Shown here one piece after another: positions 1 to 3,784 of a DNA stretch of 6,832 nt. The position numbers were made by a program, and so were the translations under genes. The first letter of the stretch is position 1, and each line of letters begins with the position of its first letter. A model generated the notes under the pieces. That model worked only from the letters and a program-made list of their open reading frames with translations, was not told the origin of the DNA and made no database searches. The stretch is taken from the NCBI GenBank assembly GCA_001790455.1, contig MGCP01000031.1, positions 1 to 6,832 of the forward strand, given 5' to 3'. Source of the DNA: Candidatus Saccharibacteria bacterium RIFCSPHIGHO2_02_FULL_47_12. Lineage in GTDB: Bacteria > Patescibacteriota > Saccharimonadia > Saccharimonadales > JANWIN01.

Positions 1-171
1 GTTTTTAGTTTGGCAGAGAGAAGCGACTGAACTGCTTCAGTTGTGTTGGATTCAAACAGTCGGAGCGTTGTGAGCCGGTACTCGGCTCACCGCGAGTCGG
101 GGTCGAGAGCAAAATGCAGATTTTGACTCATGACTCGAAAATCCCTCCACGGCATGTCGCCATGGCATGCT
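1..171. other. non-coding stretch rich in inverted repeats
   Basis: I find no credible coding region here; every frame is broken by stops. The stretch is dense in inverted repeats. Perfect arms include GTTTG 8-12 with CAAAC 53-57, ACTGAA 26-31 with TTCAGT 36-41, GTGAGCCG 70-77 with CGGCTCAC 83-90, CGAGTC 93-98 with GACTCG 132-137, CAAAAT 110-115 with ATTTTG 120-125, and GCATG 152-156 with CATGC 166-170. This could be a structured small RNA or the structured 3' end of an upstream transcript. No U-tract follows the 70-90 hairpin, so it is not a classical terminator. It does not match the tmRNA, RNase P RNA, SRP RNA or 5S rRNA landmarks that I know. The strand is undetermined. Confidence 0.4.
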
Positions 172-210
172 CCCTGCACCAATACCTTAGAACTTTAGGG
201 ACGTTAGAAC
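172..210 (+). repeat. 39-nt promoter-proximal box, copy A
   Basis: This copy starts CCCTGCACCA and ends with the 16-mer TTAGGGACGTTAGAAC (195-210). A second copy of the same length lies at 722-760, and 33 of 39 positions agree by eye. In both places the box ends 5-7 nt before an extended -10 promoter in front of a gene of unknown function. Inside this copy TTAGAAC occurs twice (187-193 and 204-210), 17 bp apart. It occupies the -35 region, so an operator, an activator site or an alternative -35 are possible. The function is inferred only from position. Confidence 0.6.
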
Positions 211-217
211 CGAGATT

Positions 218-226
218 TGTTATAAT
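218..226 (+). promoter_or_regulatory. extended -10 promoter for the gene at 248
   Basis: TGT followed by the consensus TATAAT (221-226) forms an extended -10 element. No good -35 hexamer lies 17 bp upstream; the shared 39-nt box occupies that place. Predicted transcription would start near 233, giving a leader of about 15 nt that carries the AAGGAG ribosome binding site of the next gene. Confidence 0.65.
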
Positions 227-247
227 CTCAATAATAAGGAGTTGTAT

Positions 248-628
248 ATGGCGCATATAAACGAACTAGTGGCGTTTGTTGTCGATCCGACACACGACCG
301 ATTTGGTCAAACAGCTGAAGTTACTTTTTCTGGTTATATGGGCGAGGGTACGTCTTTATTAAAATTTGAGGATGGCGAAGAGGTTGGCTTAAATGATGGC
401 CTAGACAGTTCACGACCTGTTTTACCGCAATTCGCTGCTGTCTATAAAACTAACGATGCCGCTATCAATCGACTCAAAACTCAATTACCAGACATTAAAG
501 CTCAGCTTTTAGCTGAAGCGCAACGTGTAGCTCCTGAAACATACGTACACACGTCTGATACAAAAGATGCGAGAACCGGCTTTATAGCATTACTCGATAG
601 CGTAATTCTTGAACCCACAACAGACTAA
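248..628 (+). CDS. hypothetical protein, 126 aa
   Basis: I do not recognise this protein. The ATG at 248 is chosen because AAGGAG at 236-241 lies 6 nt upstream; the in-frame TTG at 242 would touch the ribosome binding site. The protein is soluble, acidic and free of cysteine, with no signal peptide or membrane segment. The first 60 residues look beta-rich (VAFVVD, AEVTFSG) with a Gly/Asp/Glu-rich stretch (FEDGEEVGLNDG). Residues about 65-95 are likely helical. It has its own promoter at 218-226, just downstream of the shared box. A 156-bp gap containing two perfect palindromes separates it from the next gene. Its reality rests on the promoter, the ribosome binding site and an ORF length unlikely by chance in AT-rich sequence. 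The function is unknown. Confidence 0.75.
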   Translation: MAHINELVAFVVDPTHDRFGQTAEVTFSGYMGEGTSLLKFEDGEEVGLNDGLDSSRPVLPQFAAVYKTNDAAINRLKTQLPDIKAQLLAEAQRVAPETYVHTSDTKDARTGFIALLDSVILEPTTD

Positions 629-630
629 GT

Positions 631-642
631 AACTATATAGTT
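631..642. repeat. 12-bp perfect palindrome after the first gene
   Basis: AACTATATAGTT is self-complementary and begins two bases after the stop codon at 626-628. No U-tract follows, so a terminator role is doubtful. A protein-binding site is possible. Confidence 0.35.
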
Positions 643-658
643 TGAGATGTGGGTTTAG

Positions 659-671
659 CTGTAATTTACAG
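659..671. repeat. 13-bp operator-like palindrome
   Basis: CTGTAA, a single T, then TTACAG form a perfect inverted repeat about 95 bp upstream of the -10 of the 785 gene. The tight spacing fits a dimer-binding operator better than an RNA hairpin, but nothing else supports a regulator. Confidence 0.3.
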
Positions 672-721
672 GGGTTGTAGGTTAAAATTGGCTATCAGTG
701 CCGTTCTGACGGTGGCAATCA

Positions 722-760
722 CCCTGCACCATAACCTGAAAGCGTTAGGGACGTTAGAAC
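722..760 (+). repeat. 39-nt promoter-proximal box, copy B
   Basis: This is the second copy of the box at 172-210, of identical length, with the last 16 bases (745-760) and the first 10 bases identical. The six differences lie in the centre. A short GC-rich inverted repeat (CCGT 701-704 with ACGG 709-712) precedes it, much as copy A is preceded by a short hairpin. It lies directly in front of the -10 element of the 785 gene. Confidence 0.6.
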
Positions 761-765
761 TTTTT

Positions 766-774
766 TGTTATTAT
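766..774 (+). promoter_or_regulatory. extended -10 promoter for the gene at 785
   Basis: TGT plus TATTAT (769-774) forms an extended -10. The predicted start point, about 781-783, is within four bases of the ATG at 785, so the message would be essentially leaderless. Confidence 0.6.
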
Positions 775-784
775 CTTAAGCATA

Positions 785-1219
785 ATGCGTCTAAAACTTC
801 TGATAGTCTTTCTCTTGTCATTCACGATAATATTTGCCTTCAGGGCATACGGAGACTATACGACTGGCGGTTTTCCAGCTTTTGGACTAGGAAACTTTTT
901 ATACTGGAATTTAATATACAGTTTAATTCCCCTGCTGCCAGCCTACTTCATCTTTCAAATCGTTAGCCCAACTTCATCACAACCTAGACAAAAATCAAAT
1001 GCTAAACCTCCCGCATCAAAACTCCACCCTGTGGCTAAGTTAATCATAACTTTTCTAGCAATTATTTTAGGAGCTTGGGTTGGTGGCTATATCGGCATAC
1101 TATTCACTTCTGACAGACAAGACCTAGATGCTTTAACTGGTGGTTTATATGGAGCGCCTGTAGGGGCTACAATCGGATTGTTAACGTGCTGGTTCTTCTT
1201 TTATAAACGAAAGGTATAA
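785..1219 (+). CDS. hypothetical four-helix membrane protein, 144 aa
   Basis: I do not recognise this protein. Four hydrophobic segments are visible at about residues 5-22, 38-60, 84-107 and 121-140. A polar loop (61-82, Ser/Pro/Lys-rich) separates the two halves, and the C-terminus is basic (YKRKV). The second half is glycine-rich, with small-residue spacing (GAWVGGYIG near 96-104 and GGLYGAPVGATIG at 119-131) that often marks packed membrane helices. There is no Shine-Dalgarno motif; the ATG lies about 10 bases after the -10 element, so translation is probably leaderless. Another long frame overlaps the region but has no supporting signals. The promoter box shared with the 248 gene suggests co-regulation of the two, which is inference. 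A small transporter-like or stress membrane protein is possible but unproven. Confidence 0.75.
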   Translation: MRLKLLIVFLLSFTIIFAFRAYGDYTTGGFPAFGLGNFLYWNLIYSLIPLLPAYFIFQIVSPTSSQPRQKSNAKPPASKLHPVAKLIITFLAIILGAWVGGYIGILFTSDRQDLDALTGGLYGAPVGATIGLLTCWFFFYKRKV

Positions 1220-1304
1220 GAAACTATCTCGCAATCTGTACTAAAATGGTCCTGGTGGCTGCACTTGTCGTAAACATTACTGTGCTAAATCTTAAGCATT
1301 TCAT

Positions 1305-1310
1305 TATAAT
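1305..1310 (+). promoter_or_regulatory. consensus -10 element upstream of the 1331 gene
   Basis: TATAAT is a perfect -10 hexamer, with no clear -35. Its predicted start near 1317 would give a leader of about 14 nt containing AGGTG. A second candidate, TG-T-ATAAAT, follows at 1312-1320 and would give a leaderless message instead. Confidence 0.5.
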
Positions 1311-1330
1311 ATGTATAAATAGGTGTGATA

Positions 1331-1612
1331 ATGCCAATAGATAGACTATCGCTAGGTGAATCAAATTGGTTTCGGGTGAATGTATTTGATCGCACTCAGC
1401 GCATAGCGGGTCTCGTTGTTGCCTCTGAATGCTCTCAGTCTGCCCTAGAAGCAATTGCAGAACCCATGGCAAACATGTTCCCTGGATTTTCTTATGACCC
1501 ACTAGACGTTATGCACGAGGTTATTCCGCTTTCTGTGCTAGACCGCGACAATGCAATTACAAGTGCACAATTTTTCTGGCAAGACGGTCAAGACCATATG
1601 TTTGTTGACTAA
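1331..1612 (+). CDS. hypothetical protein, 93 aa
   Basis: I do not recognise this protein. The ATG at 1331 is chosen over the in-frame GTG at 1325 because AGGTG at 1321-1325 can serve as a ribosome binding site with 5-nt spacing. The product is small, acidic and soluble, with one cysteine and no membrane segment. An N-terminal part of probable strands (NWFRVNVFD, GLVVASE) is followed by a helix (SALEAIAEPMANMF) and a C-terminus rich in aromatic and acidic residues (FFWQDGQDHMFVD). A consensus -10 element lies just upstream and a strong palindrome follows the stop, so it is probably a single-gene transcript. The function is unknown. Confidence 0.7.
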   Translation: MPIDRLSLGESNWFRVNVFDRTQRIAGLVVASECSQSALEAIAEPMANMFPGFSYDPLDVMHEVIPLSVLDRDNAITSAQFFWQDGQDHMFVD

Positions 1613-1631
1613 TACTAAAACAGTTTTAGTA
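1613..1631. repeat. 19-bp perfect palindrome after the 1331 gene
   Basis: TACTAAAAC, a central A, then GTTTTAGTA form a perfect 9-bp inverted repeat starting at the base after the stop codon. As RNA it would be an AU-rich hairpin without a following U-tract, so it would be a weak terminator at best. The single-base centre fits an operator or 3'-end stabiliser equally well. Confidence 0.45.
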
Positions 1632-1659
1632 AAGTGGTAAATTTGCTACTATCGTACAG

Positions 1660-1665
1660 TATATT
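1660..1665 (+). promoter_or_regulatory. possible -10 element for the tRNA-Thr transcript
   Basis: TATATT lies about 44 bp before the mature tRNA-Thr end, so transcription would begin near 1672, at the start of the tRNA-like relic. No convincing -35 is visible. Confidence 0.35.
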
Positions 1666-1670
1666 TATCT

Positions 1671-1703
1671 GTTTTAGCTCAGTGGTGGAGCAGGTTGCCA
1701 CCA
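1671..1703 (+). pseudogene. relic of a tRNA-Gly 5' half
   Basis: The stretch contains TAGCTCAGTGGTGGAGCA (1675-1692), a typical tRNA D-arm with GCTC/GAGC stem and GGT-type loop, followed by TTGCCA (1695-1700), the core of a GCC anticodon loop. The anticodon stem is reduced to GG/CC, and no T-arm, variable loop or acceptor 3' strand follows before tRNA-Thr begins at 1709. It therefore cannot fold as a tRNA. In Escherichia coli glyT stands directly upstream of thrT, which also has a GGU anticodon, in the cluster ahead of tufB and secE, so a tRNA-Gly is expected in this place. An alternative reading is a simple hairpin, TGGTGG 1683-1688 with CCACCA 1698-1703. Confidence 0.5.
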
Positions 1704-1708
1704 AAATT

Positions 1709-1784
1709 GCCTAGATAGCTCAGTTGGTAGAGCGCATCCATGGTAAGGATGAGGTCACGGGTTCGATTCCCGTTCTAGGCTCCA
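1709..1784 (+). tRNA. tRNA-Thr (anticodon GGT)
   Basis: This is a complete 76-nt cloverleaf with encoded CCA. The acceptor arms are GCCTAGA and TCTAGGC, followed by T and CCA. The D-stem is GCTC/GAGC, and the anticodon stem CATCC/GGATG encloses the loop ATGGTAA, giving anticodon GGT. The variable loop is AGGTC, and the T-arm is ACGGG, TTCGATT, CCCGT. All stems pair. It reads threonine ACC and ACT codons. The -35 hexamer of the next gene starts 7 bases after the CCA. Confidence 0.97.
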
Positions 1785-1790
1785 AGACAG

Positions 1791-1819
1791 TTTACAACCA
1801 CATTCTTATCTGTTAAAAT
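1791..1819 (+). promoter_or_regulatory. sigma70-type promoter for the PspC-rpmG pair
   Basis: The -35 TTTACA (1791-1796) is spaced 17 bp from the -10 TAAAAT (1814-1819), which is also preceded by TG at 1811-1812 as an extended -10. The predicted start, about 1826, coincides with the ATG at 1827, so the message appears leaderless. This is one of the two best promoters in the window. Confidence 0.75.
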
Positions 1820-1826
1820 ACATTCA

Positions 1827-2033
1827 ATGACAAAACGACTTTATAAATCAGAAAAAGATCGCAAATGGGCTGGTGTATGCGGTGGCATTGCAGAGTACTT
1901 TGATATTGACCCCACCCTTGTACGTGCTGGCTACGCCTTTGTAACCATAATCTCCGGAATTATTCCGGGCCTTATTGCTTATTTTGTTCTGGCCTACATT
2001 ATGCCCACTAAAAGTGAGGTAAAAAATGGCTAA
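1827..2033 (+). CDS. PspC-domain small membrane protein
   Basis: This 68-residue protein is essentially one PspC domain (Pfam PF04024). The family signature is clear: a basic start (TKRLYKSEKDRKWAG), then GVCGGIAEYFDIDPTLVR at residues 16-33, then one hydrophobic helix at about 36-58 ending in YIMPTK. PspC proteins sit in the inner membrane and take part in envelope-stress signalling in enterobacteria; stand-alone copies are common in other bacteria with no known role. No other psp gene is visible here, so a phage-shock pathway cannot be claimed. The start is supported by a promoter whose predicted start point falls on the ATG, and there is no Shine-Dalgarno motif. The 3' end overlaps rpmG by 8 bases, so the two are cotranscribed and probably translationally coupled. 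Confidence 0.92.
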   Translation: MTKRLYKSEKDRKWAGVCGGIAEYFDIDPTLVRAGYAFVTIISGIIPGLIAYFVLAYIMPTKSEVKNG

Positions 2034-2223
2034 AAAAGGCGATAAACGCAAAATTATAGGCCTAGTGAGCGAAGAAACCGGCCACAGACACTACTACACT
2101 ACCAAAAACACCATGAACACTCCAGACAAACTACGTCTACGTAAATACGACCCCATTGCCAGAAAACACGCTTGGTACAGCGAAACCAAAAAATCTCTGG
2201 GCCGCAACGAAGTCAAGAAGTAA
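2026..2223 (+). CDS. rpmG: 50S ribosomal protein L33
   Basis: L33 is a small protein of the large ribosomal subunit near the E site. The 65-residue product begins MAKKGDKRKIIGLVS and carries the family core HYYTTKNTMNTPDKLRLRKY (residues 22-41), followed by DPIARKHAWYSETK. It has no cysteine, so it is the zinc-independent form. About ten extra basic residues (KSLGRNEVKK) extend the usual C-terminus. GTGAGG at 2014-2019 is a suitable ribosome binding site 6 nt before the ATG. The start lies inside the PspC gene, and tRNA-Trp follows 22 bp after the stop. The order rpmG, tRNA-Trp, secE, nusG, rplK is widespread in bacteria and supports the call. Confidence 0.97.
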   Translation: MAKKGDKRKIIGLVSEETGHRHYYTTKNTMNTPDKLRLRKYDPIARKHAWYSETKKSLGRNEVKK

Positions 2224-2225
2224 TC

Positions 2226-2234
2226 TGTTATAAT
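2226..2234 (+). promoter_or_regulatory. extended -10 promoter for tRNA-Trp
   Basis: TGT plus the perfect TATAAT (2229-2234) begins three bases after the rpmG stop. The predicted start near 2241 gives a 5' leader of about 5 nt ahead of the mature tRNA at 2246. No clear -35 is seen. Confidence 0.65.
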
Positions 2235-2245
2235 TTGCTGGTTGA

Positions 2246-2320
2246 AGGGGCATAGTACAACGGCTAGTATGAGGGTCTCCAAAACCCTAGATCGTGGTTC
2301 GATTCCACGTGCCCCTGCCA
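2246..2320 (+). tRNA. tRNA-Trp (anticodon CCA)
   Basis: This is a complete 75-nt cloverleaf with encoded CCA. The acceptor arms AGGGGCA and TGCCCCT are followed by G and CCA. The D-stem GTAC/GTAT includes one G-T pair. The anticodon stem AGGGT/ACCCT encloses CTCCAAA, giving anticodon CCA. The variable loop is AGAT, and the T-arm is CGTGG, TTCGATT, CCACG. It reads UGG only, which agrees with UGA being used as a stop here. A tRNA-Trp next to rpmG and secE is a conserved bacterial arrangement. Confidence 0.97.
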
Positions 2321-2353
2321 GATACAATCCAACCATTCTTTTAAAATCCAATC

Positions 2354-2364
2354 TGTTATACAAT
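2354..2364 (+). promoter_or_regulatory. extended -10 promoter for the kinase-peptidase pair
   Basis: TGT followed by TATACAAT (2357-2364) resembles the other extended -10 elements in the window. The predicted start falls on or next to the ATG at 2368, so this is another probable leaderless message. No -35 is recognisable. Confidence 0.5.
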
Positions 2365-2367
2365 TAG

Positions 2368-3033
2368 ATGACTATGTCAAAGATTACCCCATCAAAACCT
2401 CTGCTAGTAATACTCTACGGCTATCCTGGCGCCGGTAAGTCGCACTTTGGCCGCCAGGTAAAGTTATCTATGCCAGCCGCATATATTAACAGCGACGAAT
2501 TGCGCTACCAGCTATTTGAACACCCACGTTATGAGCAGCGCGAAGACGACATTGTAGAACACCTTATGAACTACATGACCAAGGAGTTCCTGGCAGCTGA
2601 TGTAAGTGTAATTTATGACATAAATGCAATCCGTCTATCACAAAGGCGAGCATTGCGAGATACGGCCAGAAAAGCCGGTGCCGAATCTGTCTTGTTATGG
2701 TTTCAGATTGACGCAGATTCTGCCTTTGCGCGCGTTTCTAAGCGTGATCGCCGCAAAACAGAAGACAGGTTTGCCACTCCTTATGATAAGCCAGGCTTTG
2801 AAGCAGAGATTCAAAAAATGCAAAACCCGCACAATGAAGATTATGTGGTGGTTAGCGGCAAACACACGTTCAATACACAGCGCAGCGCCTTAGTAAAGCG
2901 GTTATACGAAATGGGACTGATTGGTGCAGAAAACGCCAGTGCGCACGTAATTAAACCCGGGCTGGTAAACCTTGTACCAAATCCGTCCGCTGGACGCGTA
3001 GATGTATCGCGCCGAAACATAGTTATACGTTAA
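2368..3033 (+). CDS. P-loop kinase-like ATPase (AAA_33 type)
   Basis: This 221-residue protein has a P-loop kinase fold. The Walker A motif GYPGAGKS is at residues 18-25, after a hydrophobic strand (LLVILY). YINSDELR at 39-46 matches the substrate or phosphate-acceptor region typical of AAA_33 and polynucleotide-kinase-like proteins. VSVIYDIN (79-86) supplies the Walker B-like strand. An arginine-rich segment, ARVSKRDRRKTEDRFATPYD (121-140), looks like the lid that contacts ATP phosphates. The family phosphorylates nucleic-acid ends, sugars, antibiotics or other small molecules, so the substrate cannot be told from sequence. Zeta-toxin kinases share the fold, but no antitoxin gene is adjacent. 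The start may be 2368 or the second Met at 2374; the promoter distance favours 2368. The stop codon directly abuts the next gene. Confidence 0.85.
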   Translation: MTMSKITPSKPLLVILYGYPGAGKSHFGRQVKLSMPAAYINSDELRYQLFEHPRYEQREDDIVEHLMNYMTKEFLAADVSVIYDINAIRLSQRRALRDTARKAGAESVLLWFQIDADSAFARVSKRDRRKTEDRFATPYDKPGFEAEIQKMQNPHNEDYVVVSGKHTFNTQRSALVKRLYEMGLIGAENASAHVIKPGLVNLVPNPSAGRVDVSRRNIVIR

Positions 3034-3726
3034 ATGTCTGTAAAAGTTATTGAGATAGATGGAATTGGCACAGTCAAACTCTATAAGCGCAGCGGCACCA
3101 AGGGCATAAGGCTCACGTTAGGTAGCGACCACTCCGTAAGGGTTACTATGCCGCCATGGGTGCCATACCAAACAGCAATTGGCTTTGTGCAGTCAAAAAA
3201 CGAATGGATCAGCCTGCACTTAAAGCCAAAGCACATTTTTAAGGACGGCGAGGCAGTGGGCAAGTCACACCGGATCCGCTTTATAAGAGCAAACCCTGCT
3301 AAACCTGGCTTAAGAGTCGCAAACGGGGAGGTAAGGGTGCTTTTTGGACCAAACTATAACCTGGAAGATGACGCGGCACAGTCACTGGCACTAAAAGGCG
3401 CATTACGTGCTCTTAAAAAAGAAGCTGGCATGTTGCTGCCTCAGAGAACCCAAGCCTTGGCAGCCAAGTATAGCTATAGCTACCAAAACCTTAGTGTCAA
3501 ACAAATGCGGTCGCGCTGGGGCAGCTGCAGCCAACAGCAGAACTTGTCGCTCAATATATTTCTTATGCAGCTCCCGTGGAGCCTGATAGATTACGTTATT
3601 GTACATGAGCTAGCGCATACCAAAGTCTTAAACCACGGGCAAGATTTTTGGGCAGAAATGCAGCGCTGCCTGCCCAATGCCAAAGAGCTCCGGAAAGATA
3701 TCAAAAACCATAAACCCACATTTTAA
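3034..3726 (+). CDS. YgjP-family zinc metallopeptidase (DUF45)
   Basis: This 230-residue protein matches the YgjP-like family (Pfam PF01863, M48-related). The zinc motif HELAH is at residues 191-195, with the third ligand probably H201 in NHGQDFW. The family hallmark QMRSRWGSCS lies at 157-166, just ahead of the catalytic helix. The N-terminal half (1-120) is the usual beta-rich region, with VRVTMPP and an ISLHLKP stretch. No signal peptide or membrane segment is visible, so it acts in the cytoplasm. Such proteins are predicted peptidases; E. coli YgjP is poorly characterised, and related genes sit beside type I restriction systems in some genomes, which is not the case here. The ATG follows the kinase TAA with no gap and has no Shine-Dalgarno motif, so translation by reinitiation is likely. 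Confidence 0.93.
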   Translation: MSVKVIEIDGIGTVKLYKRSGTKGIRLTLGSDHSVRVTMPPWVPYQTAIGFVQSKNEWISLHLKPKHIFKDGEAVGKSHRIRFIRANPAKPGLRVANGEVRVLFGPNYNLEDDAAQSLALKGALRALKKEAGMLLPQRTQALAAKYSYSYQNLSVKQMRSRWGSCSQQQNLSLNIFLMQLPWSLIDYVIVHELAHTKVLNHGQDFWAEMQRCLPNAKELRKDIKNHKPTF

Positions 3727-3766
3727 ACAGCTAAAATAAAGCAGTAGTGCCTCATTATCCCGCTTA

Positions 3767-3775
3767 TGGCATAAT
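3767..3775 (+). promoter_or_regulatory. extended -10 promoter for the histidine kinase
   Basis: TGG plus CATAAT (3770-3775) forms an extended -10 in the 58-bp gap after the peptidase gene. The predicted start at about 3782 is three bases from the ATG at 3785, again a leaderless arrangement. No -35 and no ribosome binding site are seen. Confidence 0.55.
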
Positions 3776-3784
3776 GTATAGAAT

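Noticed and set aside
2..73. Open frame from the window edge to a TGA at 71-73, as the tail of an upstream gene
   Set aside because: Only 23 codons, with no recognisable protein features; stop-free runs of this size are common by chance. The hairpin overlapping the stop lacks a U-tract.
1..171. tmRNA, RNase P RNA, SRP RNA or 5S rRNA
   Set aside because: None of the conserved landmark sequences of these RNAs is visible, although the segment is clearly rich in inverted repeats.
649..966. 105-aa frame overlapping the 785 gene
   Set aside because: It has no ribosome binding site or fitting promoter, and it runs through the shared promoter box and -10 element. The 785 frame has a promoter at the right place and a coherent membrane-protein pattern.
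1246..1344. 32-aa hydrophobic small ORF ahead of the 1331 gene
   Set aside because: It could be a membrane micropeptide, but it has no ribosome binding site, its -10-like sequence is too close to the ATG, and it runs over the promoter and start of the next gene.
1224..1502. 92-aa minus-strand frame overlapping the 1331 gene
   Set aside because: It lies opposite a better-supported gene, lacks initiation signals and gives a composition without domain logic.
2368..3033. Zeta-type toxin of a toxin-antitoxin pair
   Set aside because: The fold is shared, but no small antitoxin gene is adjacent and the partner gene encodes a metallopeptidase. A general P-loop kinase is the safer call.
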